The notes: a model not told the origin generated them from the letters alone. 64,000 nt of DNA from Cytobacillus sp. NJ13 (GCA_030348385.1 JAUCFP010000006.1:4243501-4307500), one strand, 5' to 3'; counted from the stretch's first letter, positions 8,748 through 18,734 are shown. Program-made: numbers and translations.

Positions 8748-8988
8748 ATATAACACTCCTTAGTTGTTTTATATACCGATTATAGCATGTCCTTGTTAAG
8801 TTTATGTTCGAAGGGGATGATTCTTTTTTCTCTTTTCACCTTTGATTGGCTGAATTTATATTTTTTTCTATTGAAGGAAAAAATACTCAATTCAAAATAT
8901 TGTGATACAATAGCTGGTAGGGTAGCATGGTAATAAAGGCTTATAGGCAATTTAAAAATAAAGATGGCACCTGAGAGGAATGAAAGGA

Positions 8989-10296
8989 ATGGTCCACCAT
9001 TACTTAAAAAGATTCAAGCCGATTAGAAATTGGGGCAAACTTATGCTTCCTTTAAATAAGATAAAGTATTTCCCTCCCCAATTCATTGTTCGTGACCCGG
9101 TTGCAGAAGGAGTAAATCTGGCGCTGAAACAAGGTTTTGAAGTGGCCGTAGCTGTTTTTAATTTTAAAAATTGGCAAGACCTGTCCGAACAGCTGGGTGA
9201 GCTTTCTTTCAGACAGTTTATAAAATATATCAAGAAAATATTTTTGGCTGTCATTCAGCAGGAACTTGAAGATAATCAAATCATTATCGTGCATGATCAT
9301 TATAGCGATGGCCTTGCCTTGATATTGAAAGTGGACCATAGCAGGGATTGTGTGACAGAAATTGATCAAACACTGAAAAAAATTGTCAGGGAAGCTGAAA
9401 AATACATACATAATGATGCACCTCATATAAAGCCGATTATTGATGCGGGATATATGTTTGTTGAAAAGAAGTATTATTCGTCTGTTCAGGAAGCAGTTTA
9501 CAAAGCCCATCAGCATGCACTTGCAATGGCCGAAAAAAGGGTCAGATCCGAGTTTAATGAAATGATGTACAAAATAAATAAGATTGTAGCTAAAAAGGAT
9601 ATCAAAATGCTGGCGCAGCCGATTATTAATGTGGCTACAGGCGAGGTAAAGGCATGGGAAATGCTCACACGAGGTCCGAGCGGAACTTCCCTGGAAAGTC
9701 CTCTTCAGCTTTTTACCATTGCGCGGCAGACGGGCAGCCTTTATGATCTGGAGCTTATCGTACTTGAGAAAACACTTGAACAGATAACCAAGACTGGCTG
9801 CACACAGGATATATTTATTAACTTCACCCCGATTACAATAGGGAATGAAAGGTTTGTCAGGGATGTGAAGAAAATGCTCACCGGCTATAAAAATATTCCC
9901 CCTGAGCAGATCACACTTGAAATTACTGAACGTGATCCCATTGAAGGTATTGAAAACTTTATATACAATATAAAGGTATTAAGAACATTAGGATTTCGGG
10001 TGGCTGTGGATGACACGGGTGCAGGTTATGCCAGTTTAAATTCCATAAGTGAGATTATGCCGGATATTATAAAAATCGACCGTTCCGTCATTAAAGGCAT
10101 TGATACGAACAGGGTAAAAGAATCCATGCTGAAGGGTCTTCTTTTAGTGGCGAAAGAAGCTGGTTCACTGGTGGTTGCCGAGGGAATTGAAAGTGAAGGG
10201 GAGGCATCGGTTCTCTCCAGAAACAATGTCGATTTAGCTCAGGGATATTTCTACGCTCGGCCGGATACTTTAACCAAGAGCCTGAAATCTTCATAG
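8989..10296 (+). CDS. EAL-domain protein with degenerate GGDEF-like N-terminus
   Basis: Probable cyclic di-GMP phosphodiesterase or receptor, cytoplasmic, 435 residues. The C-terminal half is an EAL domain with the key residues: EML in place of EAL followed by TRGP, FINFTP, EITE, DDTGAGYASL, KIDR and AEGIE. The metal-binding Glu, Asn, Asp pair and Lys all appear present, so catalysis is possible. The N-terminal 190 residues resemble a GGDEF fold but have HYSDGLALIL where GGDEF would be, so no cyclase activity is expected. The ATG at 8989 lies ten bases after GAGAGG; an ATG at 8980 sits too close to it. yutE follows 15 bases later. Confidence 0.85.
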   Translation: MVHHYLKRFKPIRNWGKLMLPLNKIKYFPPQFIVRDPVAEGVNLALKQGFEVAVAVFNFKNWQDLSEQLGELSFRQFIKYIKKIFLAVIQQELEDNQIIIVHDHYSDGLALILKVDHSRDCVTEIDQTLKKIVREAEKYIHNDAPHIKPIIDAGYMFVEKKYYSSVQEAVYKAHQHALAMAEKRVRSEFNEMMYKINKIVAKKDIKMLAQPIINVATGEVKAWEMLTRGPSGTSLESPLQLFTIARQTGSLYDLELIVLEKTLEQITKTGCTQDIFINFTPITIGNERFVRDVKKMLTGYKNIPPEQITLEITERDPIEGIENFIYNIKVLRTLGFRVAVDDTGAGYASLNSISEIMPDIIKIDRSVIKGIDTNRVKESMLKGLLLVAKEAGSLVVAEGIESEGEASVLSRNNVDLAQGYFYARPDTLTKSLKSS

Positions 10297-10311
10297 GAGG
10301 AAGGAAGCATT

Positions 10312-10752
10312 ATGTATTTCGTAGACAGGGAAAAGATCGAAGACACACTTAGTTATCTGGAACAGCAAATCTCCCTTTTTGAAGAAGTGAAAGAGTGGAC
10401 ATCCCCTATTGAAAAGGCAGCCTTGGAACGGATTGCCCAAATTATGATCGAAGCTATCCTTGATACTGGGAATACGATGATTGACGGCTTTATCATGAGG
10501 GATCCAGGCAGCTACGATGATATCGTGGATATTCTTGATGACGAAAAGGTTATCAGCAAAGAAATGAGCGAAAGCTTTAAACAATTCATTACATATCGTA
10601 AAATGCTCGTCCAAAATTACACAGACGTTAATCATGAGGGACTAAAAACAGCTATAAGCAGTCATATGCCCATGATCAAAGAGTTTCCTGGCCGGGTCAG
10701 GGAGTATCTAATCAATGAACTGGGACCGGTTTCTGCTTTTAAACCTCAATAA
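10312..10752 (+). CDS. yutE: YutE, DUF86/HepT-like protein
   Basis: All-helical protein of 146 residues in the DUF86 family, related to HepT RNase toxins. AGGAGG precedes the ATG. The family core IMIEAILDTGNTMIDGFIM is clear. In HepT toxins the active motif is R-x4-H-x-Y; here it reads RKMLVQNY, with Gln where the His should be. No MNT nucleotidyltransferase antitoxin gene is next to it. A role as an active toxin is therefore unlikely. It probably shares a transcript with the EAL gene, from which it is separated by only 15 bases. Confidence 0.85.
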   Translation: MYFVDREKIEDTLSYLEQQISLFEEVKEWTSPIEKAALERIAQIMIEAILDTGNTMIDGFIMRDPGSYDDIVDILDDEKVISKEMSESFKQFITYRKMLVQNYTDVNHEGLKTAISSHMPMIKEFPGRVREYLINELGPVSAFKPQ

Positions 10753-10753
10753 A

Positions 10754-10776
10754 GATCGGAGAAATCCGATCTTTTT
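10754..10776 (+). terminator. Terminator after yutE
   Basis: AGATCGGA and TCCGATCT form a stem around GAAA, followed by TTTTC. Confidence 0.9.
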
Positions 10777-10824
10777 CTCTAAGGAGCATATTAGGCTTGA
10801 ATAAAGAGAAGGGCGGTGAATGTC

Positions 10825-11451
10825 ATGCATTTTGGAGAAAACTCAACAAAAGAAGTGATCTTGAGGTTAATCAAAACAGCAGGAAAACTTTCCATACTGG
10901 AAATGGCCAAAGAGCTGGGAATTTCAGAAATGGCCGTTAGAAAGCATATTCAGGCTCTCGAAAAAGATGGCTTTATTACGTCTGCAATCCAGAGGCAAAC
11001 AAAAGGGCGCCCTTCAAAGCTTTATCAGCTAACGGCAAAAGGAGAAGATCTGTTTCCGAAAAAATATAAGCAGCTAAGTGTTGAATTATTAACAGAACTA
11101 AAAAGCATGGGGCAGGGCCATTTAATTACAGAGATGTTTTCCAGAAGAAAAAATCGCCTCGTTCAGCAGTATGAGATTCAGACAGCGGGGAAATCTTTTT
11201 CAGAAAAGCTTCAAGTACTTGAGGGCCTCCTCCTGCTTGACGGCTTTATGCCGGAAGTGCGAATAGAGGATGGCCAAGTCCATCTCAAAGAATTTAATTG
11301 CCCGTATATTGAAACTGCAGAAGAATTTAAACAAATCTGCAGGTCTGAAAAAGAGTTTATTAAAGATTTTCTTTCTGCTGATAATGTTGATATCAAATCC
11401 TGCATGGCTGCGGGTGATGGATGCTGTCATTATATTATAAAGCAAGATTAA
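10825..11451 (+). CDS. SufR-like winged-helix regulator with Fe-S type cysteines
   Basis: DNA-binding regulator, about 208 residues. The N-terminal winged helix is clear (LSILEMAKELGISEMAVRKH, then TKGRPSKLYQLT). The C-terminal domain carries cysteines in NCPY, QICRSE, SCMAAGDGCCHY, an arrangement like the [4Fe-4S]-sensing SufR family. The ATG at 10825 is preferred over the in-frame GTG at 10816 because AGGGCGG then has normal spacing. It stands before yutF with its own terminator, so the target is not given by context. A general DeoR/ArsR-type label would be the cautious alternative. Confidence 0.8.
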   Translation: MHFGENSTKEVILRLIKTAGKLSILEMAKELGISEMAVRKHIQALEKDGFITSAIQRQTKGRPSKLYQLTAKGEDLFPKKYKQLSVELLTELKSMGQGHLITEMFSRRKNRLVQQYEIQTAGKSFSEKLQVLEGLLLLDGFMPEVRIEDGQVHLKEFNCPYIETAEEFKQICRSEKEFIKDFLSADNVDIKSCMAAGDGCCHYIIKQD

Positions 11452-11457
11452 GCGAGG

Positions 11458-11480
11458 GCTCCTGTTCAAGGAGTTTTTTT
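11458..11480 (+). terminator. Terminator after the SufR-like gene
   Basis: CTCCT and AGGAG pair around GTTCA, followed by seven T. Confidence 0.8.
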
Positions 11481-11634
11481 GCGGATATTACCGCTTTATT
11501 AAATCCCTGCAATCGTGAAAAATTGCACAATTCACCACGTTCCTTTAAGATAGCTTTTATGGGCGATAGCCAAGTTGAAAAGCAAAACTTATAGGGATAC
11601 TAATTAAAGCATAGATCATTTGGGAGTGATGGCT

Positions 11635-12402
11635 GTGAAAAAATATAAAGGTTACTTAATCGATTTAGATGGCACCATGTATCGCGGAACAGAGCTGATC
11701 AGTGAGGCAGCTGATTTTGTCAATAAGCTTCGGGAACTAGATCTGCCATATTTGTTTGTGACGAATAATTCGTCCAGAACACCAGCCCAGGTGGCGGATA
11801 AGCTTGTGAAGTTTGGCATCCCTGCCGAAGAGGGTCAGGTTTTTACAACGAGCATGGCCACTGCCAACTATATATATGAACAGCAAAAAGATGCTTCTGT
11901 ATATGTGATCGGAGAAGAAGGAATACGGGAAGCGCTGGCTGAAAAGGGGCTAAGCTTTGCTGAGGAGCATGCGGACTACGTTGTGGTGGGGATTGACCGC
12001 TCCATTAACTATGAAAAGCTATCCATCGCCTGTCTGGCTGTACGGAATGGAGCAGCATTCATTTCCACAAATGGAGACATTGCCATTCCAACAGAAAGAG
12101 GGCTGCTTCCGGGTAATGGGTCACTAACCTCTGTCATCACTGTATCAACACAAACACAGCCTGTATTTATCGGAAAGCCGGAATCGATTATCATGGAGCA
12201 GGCTTTAAAGGTGCTGGGAACAGCTAAGGAAGAAACCCTGATGGTTGGGGATAACTATGATACGGATATTTTAGCAGGAATGAATGCCGGTATGGATACC
12301 TTGCTTGTCCATACGGGTGTAACAACGAAAGAGTTATTGAAAGGGTATGACAAACAGCCTGAGTTTGTGCTCGAATCATTAGCGGATTGGGACTTTAAGT
12401 AG
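11635..12402 (+). CDS. yutF: HAD-IIA sugar/nucleotide phosphatase YutF (NagD family)
   Basis: Magnesium-dependent phosphatase of the HAD superfamily, 255 residues. Motif I DLDGTMYRG, motif II VTNNSS, the Lys of motif III in GKPES, and motif IV GDNYDTDI are all present. The cap between motifs II and III has the C2 (NagD) form. Family members act on small phosphate esters; the natural substrate is unknown. GGGAG lies eight bases before the GTG at 11635. It is flanked by terminators on both sides. Confidence 0.92.
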   Translation: MKKYKGYLIDLDGTMYRGTELISEAADFVNKLRELDLPYLFVTNNSSRTPAQVADKLVKFGIPAEEGQVFTTSMATANYIYEQQKDASVYVIGEEGIREALAEKGLSFAEEHADYVVVGIDRSINYEKLSIACLAVRNGAAFISTNGDIAIPTERGLLPGNGSLTSVITVSTQTQPVFIGKPESIIMEQALKVLGTAKEETLMVGDNYDTDILAGMNAGMDTLLVHTGVTTKELLKGYDKQPEFVLESLADWDFK

Positions 12403-12436
12403 AAAAAGGATGGAGAATAACTCTCCATCCTTTTCT
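12402..12436. terminator. Bidirectional terminator between yutF and yutG
   Basis: AAAAGGATGGAGA pairs with TCTCCATCCTTTT around ATAAC. It serves both converging genes. Confidence 0.9.
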
Positions 12437-12938
12437 ATTCCACATTTTCGGCACTATGTGCCAGTCTGCTCGAAGCGGCTGCAGCGATAGCTCCTACAAT
12501 ATCATCGAGAAAGGTATGGCATCTTCCTGAACTCTTATCGTTCAGATCCTTCAGAATGCCAGGCTTCAATTTATCGATATATCCAAAATTGGTAAATCCG
12601 ATGGAACCATATACGTTTACAATGGATAAGGCCAATACTTCATCCGCTCCGTATAACCCTTCATCTGTAGCGATAATCGACTGCAGCGGCTCTAAGAGCT
12701 TCTTTTCCTCGGCCAGCATATCAAGCTGAATGCCTGTTAAAATAGCGTTTTGGACTTCTCTTTTTGATAAAACACGCTCAACATTATAAATGCAATCTTT
12801 CATCTGTAAATTGGGGTGATATTTCTCTTGGAGGAAGAACACTAAATCAGCTATATCCTGAATTTCTACCCCTCTTTCATGGAGCCATTTACGTGCTGTC
12901 TGCTCTGTAACGTTAACTGCTTTTTTTTCTTCACTCAT
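12435..12938 (-). CDS. yutG: YutG, PgpA-like phosphatase family protein
   Basis: 167 residues related to phosphatidylglycerophosphatase A. The C-terminal part contains the family stretches TDEGLYGADEVLALSIVNVYG and CHTFLDDIVGAIAAA. The start at ATG 12938 follows AGGTGA; an in-frame GTG three codons earlier overlaps that site. The protein has few strongly hydrophobic segments compared with enterobacterial PgpA, as is usual for this Bacillus branch. A role in phospholipid synthesis is inferred from family only. Confidence 0.82.
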   Translation of the reverse strand: MSEEKKAVNVTEQTARKWLHERGVEIQDIADLVFFLQEKYHPNLQMKDCIYNVERVLSKREVQNAILTGIQLDMLAEEKKLLEPLQSIIATDEGLYGADEVLALSIVNVYGSIGFTNFGYIDKLKPGILKDLNDKSSGRCHTFLDDIVGAIAAAASSRLAHSAENVE

Positions 12939-13193
12939 TGGCTTCACCTTTTCTGGTTATTAAATAATTGCGGGAAAGTCCAGGCCCAGCGTAAGGTCCT
13001 GTGTTATGCACTTTTAGATTCTTTCACTATGTATATACCCTTTTTTTATCAAATATGCCCGCTGCCGCTGAAACGGAAAAATTTCATTTCCTATATCATT
13101 TCCATGGTACACAGTCTTATCCAAGAAAACAACAAGTTTTAAAGTCTTCTATCATATATATCCCATAAGGATCTCTCAAAATGAGGTGGTATA

Positions 13194-14201
13194 ATGTTTA
13201 GAACACTTTTGAAAGAACAATTTGGCATAGAAGCAGAGGATACGATGAGAATCGGAAAATATGATGCTTGCCGAAAGCAGGGACAGCTCTATTTACTTGT
13301 GCCTGCGGGGCATACAGATGAAGAAGAACTCGAAGAACTGGACCAAATGGCTGAACACCTTTCCAATAACGGGGATAGGAACATAAGCACTTTTTTGAAA
13401 ACGAAGGAAGGCAAACAGTCAATTGATTGGAACGATAGCCGCTTTTGCATTCTTGTTAATCGGCATACACTGAGCAGAAAACAAAATCAGTTTGGGCGAA
13501 AGCTGGCAAAGTTCCATTACAGAGGCAGGAGCATTTCATTTCCAGTGAAAAAAACGAGCAGAATCGGGCAATGGAAACAGCTTTGGGAACAGCGGCTGGA
13601 CCAAATGGAAAAAGTGTGGAATGAGATGCTTTTCCAAAAACCTGAAAATGATTTTGAGAGAATGTTTTTAGAGTCGTTTCCATACTATATGGGGCTGGCT
13701 GAAAATTCGATTCAATATCTTGTGGATACAGAGCTTGATGACGAACCCGAAATGGCAGACAGCGGAACCGTTTGTCATATAAGACTAACATCGGCCACCT
13801 GGGGAGACAATTATTATATGAAAAATCCATTTGACTGGGTATTTGACCATTCATCCAGAGATTTGGCGGAATGGACGAGAGAAAAATACTTCCATAATAT
13901 TAAAACGTATCAGCCGGATCTCCGCCAATTTTTATCGGAATATCAAAGTGTAGGGCCATTATCCTCCTTCTCATGGCGGCTTTACTACGCTCGTCTATTA
14001 TTTCCTCTCCATTATTTTGAAACAGTAGAAAATTATTATGGCGCAGATTCTGAACAGCAGAAACTAGTGCTTCAGGAGCGCCTGCAGAAGTATCTCTGGC
14101 AATCTGATGACCATGAGCGTTTTCTGGGGGGGTTTTTCGAATTTGCCGAGGTTCCCATCAAAAAACTCCGGATACCTCTGGTGAATTGGATTAAGAGCTG
14201 A
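13194..14201 (+). CDS. yutH: Spore coat protein YutH (CotS/kinase-like fold)
   Basis: 335-residue protein matching the spore coat-associated YutH of B. subtilis, which belongs to the CotS-like group with a degenerate aminoglycoside phosphotransferase fold. The C-terminal SWRLYYARLLFPLHYFE and the central SATWGDNYYMKNPFDWVFDHSSRD segments match the family; the normal kinase catalytic loop is not obvious, so it is probably structural. GAGGTGG precedes the ATG. Synteny (yutF, yutG, yutH before the threonine operon) supports the call. No clear terminator separates it from the next gene. Confidence 0.85.
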   Translation: MFRTLLKEQFGIEAEDTMRIGKYDACRKQGQLYLLVPAGHTDEEELEELDQMAEHLSNNGDRNISTFLKTKEGKQSIDWNDSRFCILVNRHTLSRKQNQFGRKLAKFHYRGRSISFPVKKTSRIGQWKQLWEQRLDQMEKVWNEMLFQKPENDFERMFLESFPYYMGLAENSIQYLVDTELDDEPEMADSGTVCHIRLTSATWGDNYYMKNPFDWVFDHSSRDLAEWTREKYFHNIKTYQPDLRQFLSEYQSVGPLSSFSWRLYYARLLFPLHYFETVENYYGADSEQQKLVLQERLQKYLWQSDDHERFLGGFFEFAEVPIKKLRIPLVNWIKS

Positions 14202-14273
14202 AAAAAGGCAGGGAAATACCTCTTTCTTGGCGAAAGGAACATAAGCTTGATAATGTAAAGAGGGGATATTTTT

Positions 14274-15236
14274 ATGAAACCATACGTATTTATCAGCAGG
14301 AAGCTGCCTGAAGATGTTATTGCCATTTTAAAAGAAAAGTACACAGTTGAAATGTGGGATTGGGAAGATGTGCCGGTTCCTTACGATGTATTCTTACAAG
14401 AGGCGAGAAAAGCAGATGCCCTTTTAACTATGCTATCTGAGCCGGTGAATGAGGAAGTTCTGAAAGCAGGAGGGAAGCTGAAGATCATAGCCAATATGGC
14501 TGTTGGCTATGATAATGTGGATGTTGAGACAGCAAAAAGACTCGGAATCACGGTAACTAATACGCCAGAGGTATTAAATGATTCAACTGCCGACCTGACG
14601 TTTGCACTTGTGCTCGCTGCTGCCCGCAGAATGGTGGAGGCTGCTGAATTTGTGAAGAAAGGCAATTGGAAGAGCTGGAGTCCGCTGCTTTTGGCAGGTC
14701 AGGATGTGCATCATAAAACAATCGGGATTGTAGGGATGGGGAATATCGGGAAAACAGTTGCAAAGCGTGCAGCTGGATTTGATATGGAGATTTTATATCA
14801 CAACCGCTCGAGGAAGCCGGATGCGGAACAGGAACTCGGAGCCCAATATGTCAGCTTTGATGAATTGCTCGAACGCTCAGATTTCGTTGTCTGCCTCACG
14901 CCTTTGACAGAAGAAACAAGAAATTTATTTAACCGAAATGCATTCCAGAAGATGAAAGACAAGGCTGTTTTTGTGAATGCCTCCAGAGGACCGGTTGTAA
15001 ATGAACAAGATTTATATGAAGCATTGAATGCTGGAGAGATTGCAGCTGCAGGATTGGATGTTTTTGCGGAGGAGCCAATTGGTGCAGACCATCCGCTGTT
15101 GGAGCTGGAAAATGTGGTGGCTATGCCCCATATCGGAAGTGCCAGTATAGAAACGCGCTATGCCATGATGCAGCTGTGTGTGGAAAACATTGATCTTGTC
15201 CTTTCAGAAAAGAAACCAAAGACACCAGTCAAATAG
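14274..15236 (+). CDS. D-2-hydroxyacid dehydrogenase (glyoxylate/hydroxypyruvate reductase type)
   Basis: NAD(P)-dependent oxidoreductase, 320 residues, cytoplasmic. The Rossmann motif GMGNIGKTVAKRAAG sits near residue 153, and the family's catalytic regions VNASRGPVVNE, GLDVFAEEP and MPHIGSAS (catalytic His) are present. The NRSRKP sequence after the second strand suggests NADPH preference. Closest in type to glyoxylate/hydroxypyruvate or gluconate 2-reductases; substrate not determinable. AGAGGGG precedes the ATG. It lies 72 bases after yutH with no obvious terminator between them. Confidence 0.92.
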   Translation: MKPYVFISRKLPEDVIAILKEKYTVEMWDWEDVPVPYDVFLQEARKADALLTMLSEPVNEEVLKAGGKLKIIANMAVGYDNVDVETAKRLGITVTNTPEVLNDSTADLTFALVLAAARRMVEAAEFVKKGNWKSWSPLLLAGQDVHHKTIGIVGMGNIGKTVAKRAAGFDMEILYHNRSRKPDAEQELGAQYVSFDELLERSDFVVCLTPLTEETRNLFNRNAFQKMKDKAVFVNASRGPVVNEQDLYEALNAGEIAAAGLDVFAEEPIGADHPLLELENVVAMPHIGSASIETRYAMMQLCVENIDLVLSEKKPKTPVK

Positions 15237-15243
15237 AAGTGAT

Positions 15244-15272
15244 GAAGGCACCCTAAAGCAGGGTGCCTTTAT
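15244..15272 (+). terminator. Terminator after the dehydrogenase
   Basis: AAGGCACCC pairs with GGGTGCCTT around TAAAGCA, followed by T. Confidence 0.88.
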
Positions 15273-15358
15273 TGATAGATAAAAAAAATTCAAAAAATAA
15301 AAGCGCAATAAAACAGTATGTTAAGCGCTTCCACATATTATTTTCGGAAAATTGCCTA

Positions 15359-15387
15359 TTGTAAAAACGCCGCTTGACCCCTATAAT
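15359..15387 (+). promoter_or_regulatory. Sigma-A promoter of hom-thrC-thrB
   Basis: TTGTAA is followed after 17 bases by a perfect TATAAT, about 57 bases before the hom start codon. Confidence 0.75.
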
Positions 15388-15443
15388 GTCTACTATACAA
15401 ATACAAATGTACTTACATAGTGAACACTAAAGGGGGAGCTAGC

Positions 15444-16742
15444 GTGGAATCAATCTCAATCGGTTTATTAGGGTTAGGAACAGTTGGATCGGGTGTCGTG
15501 CAAATCATTGAGAAACATCAGGATAAGCTCATGCACCAAGTCGGCTGTCCGGTTGTTGTAAAGAGAGTTCTTGTTAAAGATGCAGATAAAGAAAGAGCAG
15601 TTAAAGTGGACAGGAATTTGCTGACGCTAAATCCTGAAGACATTTTAAATGATGCTGATATTGATGTAGTAATTGAAGTAATGGGCGGCATAGAAGAAAC
15701 AAGAAATCATTTAAAGAAAGCGTTGGATAATGGCAAGCATGTGGTGACGGCAAATAAGGATCTAATGGCTGTTTATGGACCTGAATTGCTTGCAGCTGCA
15801 GCGCAAAACGGGTGTGATCTCTTTTATGAGGCAAGTGTTGCCGGCGGCATTCCAATTTTAAGAGGGCTGGTAGATGGCTTGGCTTCAGACAGAATTACAA
15901 AAATGATGGGAATTGTGAATGGGACAACGAACTTTATTTTGACAAAGATGAGCAAGAATGGGAGCGCATATGAGGAAGTTCTGAAAGAAGCCCAGCAGCT
16001 GGGATATGCGGAAAGCGATCCGACTGCAGATGTGGAGGGCCTTGATGCAGCAAGGAAAATGGCGATCCTGTCAACACTTGGTTTTTCCATGAATATTGAC
16101 CTTGATGACGTAAAGGTTAAAGGCATTACAGAGATTACAGAAGAGGACCTGCAGTACGGCAAGCAGCTTGGCTACACGATGAAGCTGATCGGGATTGCCC
16201 ATCGGGAGGGGGAGAGGGTGGAAGTAAGTGTCCAGCCGACTTTGCTGACCGAGTCTCACCCGCTTGCATTGGTTCAGGATGAATACAATGCTGTATATGT
16301 CTACGGTGAAGCGGTAGGGGAAACGATGTTCTACGGACCTGGGGCGGGGAGTCTGCCAACAGCTACAGCTGTGGTATCGGATCTCGTTGGCGTCATGAAA
16401 AATATGCGTCTTGGCGTAAATGGAAAAAGTGCGGTAGCCCCGCAATATGATAAGAAATTAAAAGGTGCAGATGAAATATATTCGAAGTATTTCTTAAGAT
16501 TGCATGTAAAAGATGAGGTAGGGACTTTTGCCAACATCACATCCATTTTTTCTGAGCATCATGTCAGCTTCGAAAAAATCCTGCAGCTTCCTTTAAAAGA
16601 AAAAGGGCTTGCTGAGATTGTGCTGGTTACCCACCAGGCATCTTTAAAGGATTATGAGGATATTTTAGTAAGTTTAAGAGATTTGCCGGCAGTCCAAATA
16701 ATCAAAAGTTCGTATCGTGTGGAAGGGAGCGCCAGAGTATGA
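15444..16742 (+). CDS. hom: Homoserine dehydrogenase
   Basis: Reduces aspartate semialdehyde to homoserine, the branch-point step to threonine and methionine. 432 residues. The NAD(P) motif GLGTVGSG is at 10-17, the catalytic region TANKDLMA then [11 protein letters not shown] follows, and a C-terminal ACT domain (about 350-430) is present, the usual site of threonine feedback. The GTG at 15444 follows AAGGGGGAG and gives the length of the B. subtilis enzyme. It overlaps thrC by four bases (ATGA), so the operon is translationally coupled. Confidence 0.97.
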   Translation: MESISIGLLGLGTVGSGVVQIIEKHQDKLMHQVGCPVVVKRVLVKDADKERAVKVDRNLLTLNPEDILNDADIDVVIEVMGGIEETRNHLKKALDNGKHVVTANKDLMAVYGPELLAAAAQNGCDLFYEASVAGGIPILRGLVDGLASDRITKMMGIVNGTTNFILTKMSKNGSAYEEVLKEAQQLGYAESDPTADVEGLDAARKMAILSTLGFSMNIDLDDVKVKGITEITEEDLQYGKQLGYTMKLIGIAHREGERVEVSVQPTLLTESHPLALVQDEYNAVYVYGEAVGETMFYGPGAGSLPTATAVVSDLVGVMKNMRLGVNGKSAVAPQYDKKLKGADEIYSKYFLRLHVKDEVGTFANITSIFSEHHVSFEKILQLPLKEKGLAEIVLVTHQASLKDYEDILVSLRDLPAVQIIKSSYRVEGSARV

Positions 16743-17800
16743 GATGGGAAGGCCTTATAAAAACATATAAAGATTATTTGCCTGTTAATGAAAATACACC
16801 AATGCTTACTTTAAATGAAGGCAACACTCCCCTGATCAGGCTGGATAAACTCTCGAGGGACTGGGGCATTGACCTCTATGTGAAAACGGAAGGCGCAAAT
16901 CCAACAGGTTCATTTAAAGACAGAGGCATGGTTATGGCTGTTGCAAAGGCAAAAGAAGAAGGAAGTGACGCCATCATCTGTGCCTCCACCGGCAATACCT
17001 CTGCAGCTGCGGCTGCATATGCAGCCAGAGCCGGCATGAGATGTGTGGTTGTCATCCCAGAAGGAAAAATCGCCATGGGGAAGCTGGCACAGGCTGTTAT
17101 GTATGGAGCAGAAGTCGTATCTATTGAAGGTAATTTTGACCAGGCACTGGCAATGGTGCGGAAAATAAGCGAAACAGAACCTATTACTCTCGTAAACTCG
17201 GTTAATCCGTATCGTCTTGAGGGCCAGAAGACAGCGGCCTTTGAAATCTGCGACCAGCTTGGAGGCGCTCCGGACATCCTTGCTCTGCCTGTGGGTAATG
17301 CAGGCAATATTTCTGCCTATTGGAAAGGGTTTAAAGAATACAATGAAGCAAGGGGTACAGGACTTCCGAAAATGCATGGAGTACAGGCTGAAGGTGCTGC
17401 GGCCATCGTTCATAACCGTGTGTTTGAAAATCCCGAAACGATTGCCACAGCCATCCGAATCGGAAATCCTGCGAGCTGGCACTTAGCCAATGCAGCACTG
17501 TCTGAATCAAATGGAAAAATTGATGAAGTCAGCGACGAAGAGATTCTATGCATGTATCGTAAACTTGCTTCATCTGAAGGGATTTTTGCTGAGCCAGCTT
17601 CATGTGCTTCGCTTGCGGGGATATATAAACAGCTGCGCAATGGAGAGATTCCGCTTAAAACAAAGGTTGTGGCCATCCTGACTGGGAACGGACTGAAGGA
17701 TCCTAATACAGCCATTGATTGCAGCCCTGTTAAACCAGTTTCGCTGCCTAACGATGAAAAAGCAGTAGCAGATCATATCAAGGGAGCCGTTCACATATGA
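16739..17800 (+). CDS. thrC: Threonine synthase
   Basis: PLP enzyme that converts O-phosphohomoserine to threonine, 353 residues. The PLP lysine is K60 in TGSFKDRG, and the phosphate loop GNAGN appears near residue 185. Its ATG overlaps the hom stop and its stop overlaps the thrB start, both as ATGA. This is the short Bacillus-type synthase. Confidence 0.97.
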   Translation: MRWEGLIKTYKDYLPVNENTPMLTLNEGNTPLIRLDKLSRDWGIDLYVKTEGANPTGSFKDRGMVMAVAKAKEEGSDAIICASTGNTSAAAAAYAARAGMRCVVVIPEGKIAMGKLAQAVMYGAEVVSIEGNFDQALAMVRKISETEPITLVNSVNPYRLEGQKTAAFEICDQLGGAPDILALPVGNAGNISAYWKGFKEYNEARGTGLPKMHGVQAEGAAAIVHNRVFENPETIATAIRIGNPASWHLANAALSESNGKIDEVSDEEILCMYRKLASSEGIFAEPASCASLAGIYKQLRNGEIPLKTKVVAILTGNGLKDPNTAIDCSPVKPVSLPNDEKAVADHIKGAVHI

Positions 17801-18732
17801 GCGAAGGTGAAATGGTTGTCATCAAAGTACCGGGCAGCACGGCAAATCTCGGACCTGGCTTCGACTCAATCGGCCTCGCCTTAAATTTATATTTGACGCT
17901 TGAAGCCGAGAGGGCAGATACGTTTGAAATGGTTCCTTTATCAGAGCCGCTAAGCATTTACCCTTCAGATGAAACGAATTTTATTTTTCAAGTTGCAATG
18001 GATACCGCAAAGAAGTACGGAAGAGAGCTTCCAGGATGCAAAGCCCGCATTTCAAGTGATATCCCCCTCACAAGGGGACTTGGATCAAGCGCTGCTGCCA
18101 TTGTAGCAGGAATTGAACTGGCTGACGCGCTTTGTGATCTTCGCTTGAGTCAGTATGAAAAGCTTGAACTGTCATCACGAATGGAGGGGCATCCTGATAA
18201 TGCTGGAGCTTCCCTTCTCGGAGGCCTTGTCATTGGCTGCATGTCAGAGGAAGAGGTATCTGTTCAAAGCATTAAAAATATAAAATTTGATGTTATAGCA
18301 GTGGTGCCAAAAGAAGAGCTCCTTACAAAGGAATCCAGAGGCGTCCTGCCTGAAGAATGGTCTTTTAAAGAAGCCGTACAGGCTGGGGCAGTCGGCAATG
18401 TCATGGTAGCAGCTCTGCTTAGCGGGAATTATTCCCTTGCAGGCAAGATGATGAGTGAAGACTTATTCCACCATCCTTACCGAAAGAAAATGGTTCCGCA
18501 TTTGGAAGTCATAGAAAAAGCAGCACCTGGACTCGGAGTATTTGGAGTTGCGTTAAGCGGTGCTGGACCGGCGGTTCTCTGCCTTGCTGAGCCAGAATGT
18601 GCTCCAGCTGTGGCTGAAGGGCTTCAGCGGGTTCTCCCGGAAATGGAAATCCTTTGCCTTAAAATTGATCAGGAAGGCAGCACTGTTTTAAAAAAAAGCC
18701 CAGCTGAGCTGAAAGTCGGCCATATAGTATAA
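17797..18732 (+). CDS. thrB: Homoserine kinase
   Basis: GHMP-family kinase that phosphorylates homoserine for thrC, 311 residues. The ATP-binding signature [12 protein letters not shown] lies at residues 90-101; the N-terminal [13 protein letters not shown] and the C-terminal [13 protein letters not shown] complete the three GHMP motifs. It is the last gene of the operon and is followed by a strong terminator. Confidence 0.97.
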   Translation: MSEGEMVVIKVPGSTANLGPGFDSIGLALNLYLTLEAERADTFEMVPLSEPLSIYPSDETNFIFQVAMDTAKKYGRELPGCKARISSDIPLTRGLGSSAAAIVAGIELADALCDLRLSQYEKLELSSRMEGHPDNAGASLLGGLVIGCMSEEEVSVQSIKNIKFDVIAVVPKEELLTKESRGVLPEEWSFKEAVQAGAVGNVMVAALLSGNYSLAGKMMSEDLFHHPYRKKMVPHLEVIEKAAPGLGVFGVALSGAGPAVLCLAEPECAPAVAEGLQRVLPEMEILCLKIDQEGSTVLKKSPAELKVGHIV

Positions 18733-18734
18733 AT

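Noticed and set aside
10312..10752. YutE as an active toxin of a toxin-antitoxin pair
   Set aside because: The key His is absent and no antitoxin gene is adjacent.
15317..15336. Possible catabolite-responsive element before hom
   Set aside because: The core AAGCGCTT is present but about three positions of the cre consensus are wrong, and hom is not a usual CcpA target.
16910..17482. Long minus-strand frame opposite thrC
   Set aside because: A shadow of thrC codon usage; no independent signals.
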